From: an uncultured Pelagibacteraceae bacterium
GTDB taxonomy: Bacteria > Pseudomonadota > Alphaproteobacteria > Pelagibacterales > Pelagibacteraceae
DNA: 48,530 nucleotides
Reading direction: 5' to 3'
Assembly (NCBI GenBank): GCA_902546765.1
Contig: CACCLG010000008.1
Location: 1-48,530, forward strand
Shown here: piece after piece, positions 30,099 through 38,252 of the stretch
How the letters are laid out: each line of letters starts with the position of its first letter
Numbering within the stretch: position 1 is the first letter of the stretch
Position numbers and translations under genes: made by a program
The notes under the pieces: generated by a model
Database searches by the model: none
What the model was told of the DNA's origin: nothing
Seen by the model: the letters and a program-made list of their open reading frames with translations, nothing else

Positions 30099-31424
30099 TT
30101 AATCTTCACATTCCTTCTCTAGCCATCTAGCAACTCCTAAAAATCTGTGATCATCATATTTATCACCGATTAATTGAACACCCAATGGTAATTTATTTTC
30201 ACCTTCAAGTAAAGGAAGAGAAATACATGGCGTACCAAGATAAGACCAAACCTTATTAAATTCTGCAGTGCCTGTGCTTTTTAATCCTTTAGGTGCGACC
30301 CCTGGACTGGACGGCATTAGCACCCCATGATAATCCTCAAAAACTTCTTTATAAGATTCATAACTTTGTTTCCTAAAATCAATAGCCTCTGCATATTCTT
30401 TTGCAGAGTATTTATTTCCTCTAGAAATTGCATCTTTCATGTATTTAGACAATTTAGATTTGAACTTTTTATAATAAATTGAAAAATTGTTTGCTAAGTC
30501 TGTTTCGTGAATTACTTGATGATATTTATGTATATCTTTGAAGTAAGACGGAGTATCAAAAACTTCAATGTTTTTAAAAGACTTAATAAAATATCCAAAA
30601 GCATCTCTAGATTTTTTTTCAATCATCTTCCAGTGATTTGTTTTATAAAATATAAATTTTGGTTCAAATAATGGGCCTTTTTTTGTCTCTGCTAGAATAT
30701 TCTCTGATGAATAATGTATTGAAGCTGGATCCTGATTGTCTTTTTTAATTAAAGCTTTAGCTAATAAAGCAACATCCTCTACATTTCTTCCAAACATACC
30801 AATATGATCTAAAGTTTGAGAGGTTCTTAAAACACCATTTCTTGATATTAAGCCATAAGTTGGTTTATAGCCTACTACACCACAGTAAGAAGCAGGTCTT
30901 ATTACTGATCCACCTGTTTGAGATCCAATTGAAAGGGGTGCCATATATGATGCAACTGATGCAGCTGATCCACTCGAAGAACCACCTGGTGTTCTAGAAT
31001 AATCATGTGGGTTCGTAGTTTTTGGAGGTCCAAGAAAAGCTAATTCTGAAGTTGCAGTTTTGCCCATTACAATAGCTCCCTCCGAAATTAATAAATCGAT
31101 AATTTCTGCATTTTGTGAGTAAGATTTGCCTTTTCTTATGCTTGTGCCGCATTCAGTTGGCATCTCAACTGTTCCAATAATATCTTTAACAGCTACAGGT
31201 ATACCATGTAAGAAGCCAATTGGTTTACCTGACCTTCTGTAGTCGTCTGCCTCTTTAGCTTTCTCTAATAAAATTTTTTTATCAAAAAATGCCCAAGCTT
31301 TTACCTCTTTTTCAAATTGATCAATTCTCTCGATATATTTTTCGCATAATTCTACTGAGGTTAATTCTGAATTTTTTATTTTTAAAGCAAGGTTTTCTAC
31401 ACTCTGTGAAAATATGTCATTCAT
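30099..31424 (-). CDS. Amidase (amidase-signature family, GatA-like)
   Basis: The 441 residues (from the ATG at 31424; a TTG one codon upstream is less likely) form an amidase-signature enzyme. The full Ser-cisSer-Lys triad is seen: Lys80 in VAVKDIIGT, Ser149 in PGGSSSGSA and nucleophile Ser173 in SQTGGSVIRPA. It is shorter than GatA (about 480-490), and no gatB or gatC is adjacent, so a role as a stand-alone amide hydrolase is more likely than tRNA amidation. It lies eight bases after dctM, which suggests that the imported TRAP substrate, or a related compound, is an amide. Confidence 0.88.
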   Translation of the reverse strand: MNDIFSQSVENLALKIKNSELTSVELCEKYIERIDQFEKEVKAWAFFDKKILLEKAKEADDYRRSGKPIGFLHGIPVAVKDIIGTVEMPTECGTSIRKGKSYSQNAEIIDLLISEGAIVMGKTATSELAFLGPPKTTNPHDYSRTPGGSSSGSAASVASYMAPLSIGSQTGGSVIRPASYCGVVGYKPTYGLISRNGVLRTSQTLDHIGMFGRNVEDVALLAKALIKKDNQDPASIHYSSENILAETKKGPLFEPKFIFYKTNHWKMIEKKSRDAFGYFIKSFKNIEVFDTPSYFKDIHKYHQVIHETDLANNFSIYYKKFKSKLSKYMKDAISRGNKYSAKEYAEAIDFRKQSYESYKEVFEDYHGVLMPSSPGVAPKGLKSTGTAEFNKVWSYLGTPCISLPLLEGENKLPLGVQLIGDKYDDHRFLGVARWLEKECED

Positions 31425-31435
31425 CAATTTCTTCT

Positions 31436-32797
31436 TTAGTCAGCAAAAAGTACATCAGGAAGCCATAAAGCTATTCCTGGAAAAATGTACATCAATACCA
31501 TTGCAAAAATCACTATCCCTAAAAATGGCATAATCCCTTTAAATATTTCCAACAATTCTACATTTTTTGTTTGTACACCTTTAAGATAATATGCAGACAT
31601 TGCCATGGGGGGTGTTAAGAAAGATGTTTGCAAGTTTAATGCAATCAACATAGCAAAGAAATACGGATTAACACCAAAAAATTCTACCAGTGGAAGGAAT
31701 ATAGGTACAAAAATAATTAGAATTTCTGTCCATTCTAAAGGCCATCCTAAAATAAAAATAATTATTTGAGTTATCACTAAAAACTGCCAAGGTGCTAAGT
31801 TCATAGATTTAAAAAAGTGTTCAAAAACTTCGTGACCACCCAAATAAGAAAACACTGCTGCAAAAGTCCATGATCCTACAAACAACCACATTATCATTGC
31901 GGTTGTTTTTGCCGTAAGGAAAACAGACTCTTTAAAACTTTTCCATTTTAAAGACTTATAAATTAAAGATAGGACTAAAGATCCAAGAGCTCCCACCGCA
32001 GCAGCCTCTGCTGGTGTTGCAAGACCAGCAAGAATAGTACCTAAAACTAATATTATTAGAGAAAATAATGGTACAAATGAAACTAAAACCTCTTTTAATA
32101 TCACTGCTCTTGGTGGTATTTCCTCCTTTGGAGGCTTAGGTGCAATGGATGGATTAAAGTAGGCCCTAGTTATTGCATAAATTATATAAAGCCCTGCCAA
32201 CATTAATCCAGGAAATATTGCAGCTGCAAATAATCTAAGAGGAGATAATTGAGCAATAACTGCGTAAACTATAAGCATAATACTTGGAGGAATTAAAATA
32301 CCTAAACAACCACCCGAACATATAACTCCCGATGCAAATTTTTTATCATAACCTGCTCTTATCATTGCAGGCCATGCAAGTAATCCCATTAATGTAACTA
32401 CTGCACCAATTATTCCTGTAGCTGTAGAAAACAATGCACAAGTGACAAGAGCAGCTACAGCCATTGAAGCTGGCAAACCATGTGAAGCTAGTCTAATTGC
32501 ATTAAATAATCTTGCTACAATTCCTGCTCTTTCAACTAGATAACCCATAAATAAAAATAAGGGGACGGCGGTAAGCACTGTATTGTCCATTACGGAATAT
32601 GTGTTTTGAACAAATAATTGGAATATCCTGTTATCCAACAAATGATCCATTCTTGACGGATCGTAATATGCAAAATAACCAAAACCAATTCCCATTGCCA
32701 TTAAGGTAAAAGCAATTGGAAAACCTAAAAGCACTGCAAATAGAAATATACCCATCATCAAGATAGCTATTTCAGGATTTGTTAAACTAAATAACAT
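31436..32797 (-). CDS. dctM: TRAP transporter large permease subunit (DctM)
   Basis: DctM is the large membrane subunit of tripartite ATP-independent periplasmic transporters, which use a sodium or proton gradient and a binding protein. The 453 residues have about 12 helices. Family patterns include AILMMGIFLFAVLLGFPIAFTL at the start, TAVPLFLFMGYLVERAG, CSGGCLGILIPPSIMLIVYAVIA, and GLATPAEAAAVGALGSL. It overlaps the small permease by 11 bases. Substrate is set mainly by DctP, so this subunit alone does not tell what is carried. Confidence 0.95.
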   Translation of the reverse strand: MLFSLTNPEIAILMMGIFLFAVLLGFPIAFTLMAMGIGFGYFAYYDPSRMDHLLDNRIFQLFVQNTYSVMDNTVLTAVPLFLFMGYLVERAGIVARLFNAIRLASHGLPASMAVAALVTCALFSTATGIIGAVVTLMGLLAWPAMIRAGYDKKFASGVICSGGCLGILIPPSIMLIVYAVIAQLSPLRLFAAAIFPGLMLAGLYIIYAITRAYFNPSIAPKPPKEEIPPRAVILKEVLVSFVPLFSLIILVLGTILAGLATPAEAAAVGALGSLVLSLIYKSLKWKSFKESVFLTAKTTAMIMWLFVGSWTFAAVFSYLGGHEVFEHFFKSMNLAPWQFLVITQIIIFILGWPLEWTEILIIFVPIFLPLVEFFGVNPYFFAMLIALNLQTSFLTPPMAMSAYYLKGVQTKNVELLEIFKGIMPFLGIVIFAMVLMYIFPGIALWLPDVLFAD

Positions 32798-33371
32798 CTT
32801 TTTGGTCCTCGTCTTGAGTTGTTCTCATTAAAATTTTTTCTGTCTCCTCGGCAACAACCATTCTCGCAGGCCAATGACCAGTTTGAATGCAAATGATTGA
32901 TCTGAATACCTCACTTATTCCTTGAATGATTAATAGTAAACCAGAAAGTGGTATCAAAGATTTTGCCATATAAATTTGAATTTGTGCTGGACTATTCCAA
33001 CTTGTTTCTTTTATTTTCCAAGCCATAGATGCGTATTCGTACCCATAAAATGCTAAAGCTAAAACACCTGGAAAGAAAAATACAAAATATAAAATTAGAT
33101 CAATCCAACCTTGGGTTCTGGGTTTGAATAATCGGTAAATTACATCACCTCTTACATGGGCCTCGGTCGACAAAGTATAAGCACCTGCCATCATAAAAAT
33201 GGCTCCATACATTTGAAGACTAAAATCAAAATTCCATAATGTGGGAGCATTAAATGCATATGCCATAACCACCTCATAACAAGTTCCACCCATTAAAATT
33301 ACAATACACCATGAAAATGCCTTACCCATTGATGTACTTAATTGATCTGCAAACTTGATAAATGATCTCAT
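32787..33371 (-). CDS. dctQ: TRAP transporter small permease subunit (DctQ)
   Basis: The 194 residues have four membrane helices, as DctQ proteins do. Typical patterns are NAPTLWNFDFSLQMYGAIFMMAGAYTL, HVRGDVIYRLF, and ETSWNSPAQIQIYMAKSLIPLSGLLLIIQG. This subtype, with W-S-P-like and Y-x-A-K sequences, accompanies the larger, TakP/lactate-type binding proteins. The charged C-terminal tail (EETEKILMRTTQDEDQKDVI) is cytoplasmic. It is separated from dctP by a 71-base gap with a terminator-like hairpin, and overlaps dctM. Confidence 0.93.
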   Translation of the reverse strand: MRSFIKFADQLSTSMGKAFSWCIVILMGGTCYEVVMAYAFNAPTLWNFDFSLQMYGAIFMMAGAYTLSTEAHVRGDVIYRLFKPRTQGWIDLILYFVFFFPGVLALAFYGYEYASMAWKIKETSWNSPAQIQIYMAKSLIPLSGLLLIIQGISEVFRSIICIQTGHWPARMVVAEETEKILMRTTQDEDQKDVI

Positions 33372-33392
33372 AAAAACTGTCTAAGTAATAAC

Positions 33393-33424
33393 AAAAAGGG
33401 GGCTAAAAAGCCCCCCTTTTTTTT
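33393..33424 (-). terminator. Intrinsic terminator/attenuator between dctP and dctQ
   Basis: On the minus strand a GGGGGGCT arm pairs with AGCCCCC around a short T/A loop and is followed by a run of five T. A long A-run on the other side makes the signal work in both directions. It begins 19 bases after the dctP stop. A partial stop here would give more binding protein than permease, the usual stoichiometry for such transporters. Confidence 0.8.
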
Positions 33425-33442
33425 CTAATTTATTAAAAATTA

Positions 33443-34600
33443 TTAGATTTTTACTTTTGCTATTGGACCAAACTCATTTTCGTAAGCAAGTTTGTAATTA
33501 GGCTGATTCATCAGCAAGTACTTCATTACTCTCTTAGCATACGCTTTTTGTGAGTCTATGATTTTCTTAAAGAATGGATCTTTTCCAGAAAAGTCACCGA
33601 CTACTTTGTCCCAACCTTTTAACTGCTCAGAAAGAATTGCATCTGAAGTTTGATATACATTTACTTTATGCTCATTCATTAACTTAGATAAGTCTGCTGA
33701 ATATCTTACTAAAGCTTTAAAGTAGTTATCAGTGTTTGCAGCATAGGCAGCATTTTTCAAAATTGCTTGATGTGCAGGCGAAAGGTTGTTGTATGATTTT
33801 TTGTTAATAGGAATTTCAAACATCTCCTGAGATTGGTGGAAACTACCTAAGTGATAATGCTTAGATACATCCTGCATACCAAACTGAGAGTCTGAAGTTG
33901 GGTTGTTAAACTCAGCTGCATCAATCAAACCAGTTTTCATTGCTGGTTGGATTTCTCCACCTGGTAACTGTCTTACGACCATTCCCATTGCAGTAAGAAC
34001 GTTAGTTGCAAGACCAACTGTTCTATATTTCATTCCTTTAACGTCGGATACTTTAGTTACATTCTTTTTAAACCATCCGAATGGTTGAGCTGGCATAGGC
34101 ATATGAAAGAAACCAACATAGTCAAAACCAACTTTAGCTAAAGTTTCTTCGTATAGAGCTCTTCCTCCACCATATTCCATCCATCCCATAACTTCTTGTG
34201 ATGACATACCGTATGATGGTCCAGTTCCAAATAATGAAGCTGCTGGGTTTTTTCCATACCAATATGCAGTCACCCAGTGACCCATATCAAGTACTCCAGA
34301 ACTTACAGCTTGTCCAATTTCGGAAGTTTTAACAACTGCACCAACTGGTTGTAAGTCAATTTTTAATGTTCCGCCTGACATCTGATCAACCATTTTCGCA
34401 TAGTCTCCTGCCATTTCGAAAAAGATATTTGCTCCGCTAGGCCAAGCTGCTTGCATTTTAAGAGTTGTATGACCACCCCCCAATGCAAGATTAGGCATTG
34501 CTACTGCTGCTGTTGCTGCTGCACCAGTTGCTGCTGCCGTTTTAAAGAACTTACGTCTTGAAGGAATTTTACCCTTCAAAAGTTTTTTTTCTTTAACCAT
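33443..34600 (-). CDS. dctP: TRAP transporter substrate-binding protein (DctP/TakP type)
   Basis: The 385 residues begin with a Tat signal (SRRKFFKTAA at 14-23, then an alanine-rich core ending near ALGGG), so the protein is exported folded. The mature part fits the larger TRAP binding proteins: AAWPSGANIFFEMAGDYAKMV, KGMKYRTVGLATNVLTAMG with the carboxylate-binding arginine, and GLIDAAEFNNPTSD. Its closest known relatives by pattern are TakP and lactate-type proteins that bind 2-oxo- or 2-hydroxyacids, but this is recall, not a search. An unusually strong Shine-Dalgarno (AGGAG, about 8 bases before the ATG) points to high expression. Confidence 0.93.
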   Translation of the reverse strand: MVKEKKLLKGKIPSRRKFFKTAAATGAAATAAVAMPNLALGGGHTTLKMQAAWPSGANIFFEMAGDYAKMVDQMSGGTLKIDLQPVGAVVKTSEIGQAVSSGVLDMGHWVTAYWYGKNPAASLFGTGPSYGMSSQEVMGWMEYGGGRALYEETLAKVGFDYVGFFHMPMPAQPFGWFKKNVTKVSDVKGMKYRTVGLATNVLTAMGMVVRQLPGGEIQPAMKTGLIDAAEFNNPTSDSQFGMQDVSKHYHLGSFHQSQEMFEIPINKKSYNNLSPAHQAILKNAAYAANTDNYFKALVRYSADLSKLMNEHKVNVYQTSDAILSEQLKGWDKVVGDFSGKDPFFKKIIDSQKAYAKRVMKYLLMNQPNYKLAYENEFGPIAKVKI

Positions 34601-34610
34601 TTATTTCTCC

Positions 34611-34635
34611 TCTTTAAGTTAATTAACTTCAAAGA
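34611..34635 (-). promoter_or_regulatory. Inverted repeat in the dctP leader, abutting the ribosome-binding site
   Basis: AAGTTAATTAACTT (34616-34629) is a perfect 14-base palindrome. It extends to TCTTT and AAAGA with one bulged C, giving 12-bp arms. In the mRNA the 3' arm ends at the first bases of the AGGAG ribosome-binding site, so the fold could shield it or protect the 5' end. As DNA it could also be an operator. Confidence 0.5.
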
Positions 34636-34673
34636 TTTAAACATGTAAAGTTGTTAGAGTCATTCTAAAATCG

Positions 34674-34679
34674 ATTATA
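34674..34679 (-). promoter_or_regulatory. Probable -10 box of the dctP promoter
   Basis: TATAAT on the minus strand lies about 74 bases upstream of the dctP ATG; I see no good -35. The 127-base gap it sits in separates the TRAP genes from the glycolate run, so a promoter is expected here. Transcription would start near 34667, before the palindrome. Confidence 0.45.
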
Positions 34680-34692
34680 TATTTAAATTAAA

Positions 34693-34731
34693 TACAATTT
34701 GAGATTGTATAATTAGGTCAAAAAGTCCTAA
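34693..34731 (-). terminator. Possible weak terminator after the 2-hydroxyacid dehydrogenase gene
   Basis: Two small inverted repeats follow the stop codon on the minus strand: TTAGG with CCTAA (34713-34731, overlapping the stop), and TACAAT with ATTGTA (34693-34709) followed by a T-rich stretch (TTTAATTT). Both are AT-rich and weak, so termination here is uncertain. Confidence 0.3.
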
Positions 34732-35681
34732 TTCACTTTATTCTTACAGTCTCCTGTTTTGAAAAATTCATCAATATTGTCAATTGCAAGATTAGCCATA
34801 GCAGTTCTTGTTTCTTTTGTAGCACTTCCTAAATGGGGAAGAATAAAAGCACTCTTATATTTAAGATAACCTGGATTTAAATTTGGTTCATTTTTGTAGA
34901 CATCTAAACCAACTGCATAGACTTTTCTTCTTTCAAGTGCATCTATTAAAGCTTCGTCGTCTACAATATCTCCTCTTGCAACGTTAGTGACAACTGCACC
35001 TTTTGGCAAATACTCAATGGTCTCTTTATTAATCATATCAATTGTCTCTTTTGAAGCTGGACAACAAATAGATAAAACATCAGATACTGACAACAAACTT
35101 TTTAAATTGTCATGGTAAACAGCACCTTGTTCTTTTTCCTCAGCTAGTTTTGATCGATTATGATAATGTATTATCATTCCTAAAGACTTTGCAATTTTTG
35201 CAATTTTTTGACCAATTCTTCCCATGCCTAATACCCCAAGTCTTGCACCAGTCAGTTGCTTTCCAATTAAATAATCTGCAGACCACTTCCAGTTGCTTTC
35301 TTTTGCAGACTCTATTCCCTCTGATGCTCTTCTGCATGCTCCAAGTATTAACAAGATTCCAATTTCAGCTGTAGCATCAGTTAAAACGTCAGGTGTATTT
35401 GTAACCGCTATTCCTCTCGTCTTAGCAGCTTCTAAATCTATATTTCCAAAACCAACTGCAAAATTTGAAATAATTTTTATAGTTTCAGGTAGATTGTTTA
35501 TTGTTTCAGCATCAAATTTATCTGTTAAAGACGATAATATTCCGTCTTTCCCTTCACTCATTTCAATTAATTTTTTTTGAGAATATAATTCGTCATTTAA
35601 GTTTAAATTAGCATCAAAACTTTTTAATGCTTTGTCTTCACAAGATCTAAGTAATTTTCTTGTTACTAGAATTTTTTTCAT
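34728..35681 (-). CDS. D-isomer 2-hydroxyacid dehydrogenase (probable glyoxylate/hydroxypyruvate reductase)
   Basis: The 317 residues belong to the NAD(P)-linked D-2-hydroxyacid dehydrogenases. Seen: the cofactor loop LGVLGMGRIGQKIA near 151-164, catalytic Arg in VTNVARGDIVDDEAL, Glu in LDVYKNEPNLNPGY and His in ILPHLGSATKETR. The HNRSKL after the second strand has a basic residue where NAD enzymes have Asp, which points to NADPH. That and the nearby GlcDEF make glyoxylate or hydroxypyruvate a likely substrate, which would recycle glyoxylate to glycolate or make D-glycerate. It follows glcF by one base. Confidence 0.88.
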   Translation of the reverse strand: MKKILVTRKLLRSCEDKALKSFDANLNLNDELYSQKKLIEMSEGKDGILSSLTDKFDAETINNLPETIKIISNFAVGFGNIDLEAAKTRGIAVTNTPDVLTDATAEIGILLILGACRRASEGIESAKESNWKWSADYLIGKQLTGARLGVLGMGRIGQKIAKIAKSLGMIIHYHNRSKLAEEKEQGAVYHDNLKSLLSVSDVLSICCPASKETIDMINKETIEYLPKGAVVTNVARGDIVDDEALIDALERRKVYAVGLDVYKNEPNLNPGYLKYKSAFILPHLGSATKETRTAMANLAIDNIDEFFKTGDCKNKVN

Positions 35682-35682
35682 A

Positions 35683-36975
35683 TTAAATTTTATTCAAAAT
35701 TTTTGGTTTAGGACCACCTGTGTACCAATCTAGCAGTTCTATAGTATGTAAAATTGGTATATTGGTACCATTAGATATTTGGGTGATACAGCCTATATTT
35801 CCAGTAGATATAATCTGTGGATTTGTACTCTCTATATTTTTAACTTTGTCTTTTAAAAGATTTTTCGCGATTTCTGTTTGCAGAATATTATAAGTTCCAG
35901 CAGAGCCACAACAAAGGTGTCCATTGGGTATTTCCATAATATCATTGTCAGTTTTTTGAAGTAAGCTGATCGGTTCATTATGAACCTTTTGACCATGTTG
36001 CATTGAACATGCAGAATGATAAGCAATTTTATATTTCTTATTTTTCTTTTGTATATTTAGTTTTAGGTTTTCTGATAAATATTCAGTAACATCTTTGCTT
36101 AACTCAGATACTGTTTTTGCTTTAGCTTTTAATTTTTTGTCATTTCTAAATATAAATCCATAGTCTTTTAAAGTGGTTCCACATCCAGAGGTATTAGATA
36201 ATATTGCATCAAGATTTCCCTTTTTATGTTCTTCATACCAAGTTTCAATATTATTTATAAAATCAATATTTGCATCGTCCTCTTTACCTAAATGATGATT
36301 TAATGAGCCACAACATCTAATTTTTTTTGGAACAACAACTTCAACGCCATGTCTATTTAATAATCTTATTGTGGACTCGTTTATTTGTGGCGATAGTTCT
36401 TTTTGCACGCATCCAGTCAATAAGGCTACTCTTGCAATTTTTTTTCCATTTGCTGGATACATTTCCTTTACTTTGATAGTTTTTTCTGGAAAAGAAGTTG
36501 GCATCAATTCCATCATGTCTTTTATTTTCTTTGGAAATAAAAATTTAAATAACTTTCCGATCTTAACTAGATAACTTGTTAATTTAAAATATTGAGTATT
36601 TGGAAGAACTTTCGATAAAAAATTTCTTAAAATTTTATCAAATAAAGGTCTGTCATAATTTTTTTCAATATATTTTCTGCCATGATCAATCACATGCATA
36701 TAATTTACACCGGCTGGACAAGTCGTCATGCAGCTATAACATGATAGACAACGGTCTATGTGCTTAACGACTTTTTTGGAGGGTTTTCTCTCATTTTCCA
36801 ACATATCCTGAATTAGATAAATTCTTCCTCTTGGTCCATCTAGTTCATCGCCTAATATTCCATAGGTAGGGCAAGTTGCATTGCACATTCCACAATGCAC
36901 ACATTTTTGAAATATCTTTTCTGTAGACTGGTTGTCTTTATCTTTTAGTTGGTTTTCTGAAAAATTGGTTTGCAT
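35683..36975 (-). CDS. glcF: Glycolate oxidase iron-sulfur subunit
   Basis: GlcF passes electrons from the flavin subunits to the membrane quinone pool. The 430 residues have two ferredoxin-like clusters, CVHCGMCNATCP (C25, C28, C31, C35) and CLSCYSCMTTCP, then two cysteine-rich CCG domains ending in CCGSLNHH and CCGSAGTYN. This is the standard GlcF layout. It overlaps glcE by one base (TAATG) and is followed by the 2-hydroxyacid dehydrogenase. Confidence 0.95.
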   Translation of the reverse strand: MQTNFSENQLKDKDNQSTEKIFQKCVHCGMCNATCPTYGILGDELDGPRGRIYLIQDMLENERKPSKKVVKHIDRCLSCYSCMTTCPAGVNYMHVIDHGRKYIEKNYDRPLFDKILRNFLSKVLPNTQYFKLTSYLVKIGKLFKFLFPKKIKDMMELMPTSFPEKTIKVKEMYPANGKKIARVALLTGCVQKELSPQINESTIRLLNRHGVEVVVPKKIRCCGSLNHHLGKEDDANIDFINNIETWYEEHKKGNLDAILSNTSGCGTTLKDYGFIFRNDKKLKAKAKTVSELSKDVTEYLSENLKLNIQKKNKKYKIAYHSACSMQHGQKVHNEPISLLQKTDNDIMEIPNGHLCCGSAGTYNILQTEIAKNLLKDKVKNIESTNPQIISTGNIGCITQISNGTNIPILHTIELLDWYTGGPKPKILNKI

Positions 36976-38252
36976 TAAAGTTCTCTATACATTCTTCCAG
37001 GATTAAAAATTTTTTTTGGATCAAAACTATCTTTTATTTTTTTTGATATCATTAATCTTGTACTATCGATAGTAAACAAAGTGTCTTGAAAATCAAAATT
37101 TTCAGATTTTTTAAGAATCGTTAGATATCCACTATTTTCAAGGATAAAATTTTTTATTTTGTTTATTTTTTCATCGTCTTTGTCGAGGACCTCGATCCAA
37201 AACAATGATCCGCACCAATCAATGTAATATTTATGATTTTTATTAAGAAATTTACTAAATGTCTCACATTTAGCGGGAGGCATAACAGCTCTCAAAATAT
37301 TATTTTTTGTTCCACTGAATAACTCCAAATTATTGACTTTTTTCCAAAAAGGTACTGATTGGTGAACATCTAATATTGAACTTTTGAAATTTGATAAATC
37401 TAACTCTATTTTTAGCTCTTTTAATCTCTCGTCAATTGATCTCTTGTCTCCTTCAATTCTAAAAGCTAAAAAAGAACCTTCTTGATCCAGATCGTTAAAT
37501 TTGAAAATTTTATTTTTTGTATGTTCATAGTTTTTATGACTAGGTTCCTCAGGTATGAATGTTGCTGCTGAAACTTCATTACTAGAGCTTAGAATTTTAT
37601 CAAATAAATTTGATATTTTTTTAATTTCATCAGTATAAACAATAACTGTAATTTGGGATTGTTTTTTTGGAGAAACTTTTAATGTTATTTCAGTTAAAAC
37701 AACAAGTGTTCCAAATGAACCTGATATTAATTTTGAAAGATCATAACCAGTAACATTTTTAACTACAGTCCCACCCGACTTTATAATATCACCTTTACCA
37801 TTAACTCCTTTGAAACCTAAAATATGATCTCTAACACTTCCAACTTTAAATCTTCTGGATCCAGCAAAATTACACGCAACGTAGCCACCAATAGTTCCTT
37901 TGTTTGTTTGACCATTAATCATGTATCCAAAATCAATTGGTTCAAATGCTAACTCTTGATTGTTTTCCTCTAATATTTTTTCAATGTCTTCAATAGGAGT
38001 TCCTGCTTTTACTTTGATATAAAGTTCTTCTTTTTGATAGTCAATGATACCAGAAAGTTGTGATAGGCTGAGTTTTTTTGCAGTTTGTAAATTATAACCA
38101 AAAACTTTTTTTGTGCCTGTTCCTGTTATTTCTATAGGAAGTTTTTTTGAGTAAATTTCTCTTACTATTTCTGATACTTCTTTTTCAGTACTTGGACTTA
38201 ACGTTTCAGAATCTAGGGAGATCTGGGAATTTTTCTTCTCCTCTGTGGACAT
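36975..38252 (-). CDS. glcE: Glycolate oxidase FAD-binding subunit GlcE
   Basis: GlcE is the shorter FAD-linked subunit of glycolate oxidase. From the ATG at 38252 it has 425 residues, longer than the 350 of E. coli. The FAD-binding region has VKAGTPIEDIEKIL, GTIGGYVACNFAGSRRFKVGSVRDHILG and GGTVVKNVTGYDLSKLISGSFGTLVVLTEITLKV. I chose this start because GAGGAAGGAAG lies just upstream of it; an in-frame ATG 21 bases further upstream precedes this signal and is less likely. Its first 47 bases overlap the end of glcD in another frame. Confidence 0.9.
   Translation of the reverse strand: MSTEEKKNSQISLDSETLSPSTEKEVSEIVREIYSKKLPIEITGTGTKKVFGYNLQTAKKLSLSQLSGIIDYQKEELYIKVKAGTPIEDIEKILEENNQELAFEPIDFGYMINGQTNKGTIGGYVACNFAGSRRFKVGSVRDHILGFKGVNGKGDIIKSGGTVVKNVTGYDLSKLISGSFGTLVVLTEITLKVSPKKQSQITVIVYTDEIKKISNLFDKILSSSNEVSAATFIPEEPSHKNYEHTKNKIFKFNDLDQEGSFLAFRIEGDKRSIDERLKELKIELDLSNFKSSILDVHQSVPFWKKVNNLELFSGTKNNILRAVMPPAKCETFSKFLNKNHKYYIDWCGSLFWIEVLDKDDEKINKIKNFILENSGYLTILKKSENFDFQDTLFTIDSTRLMISKKIKDSFDPKKIFNPGRMYREL

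Noticed and set aside
30099-31424. GatA subunit of the tRNA amidotransferase
   Set aside because: The protein is shorter than GatA, lacks gatB/gatC neighbours, and sits in a transport operon.
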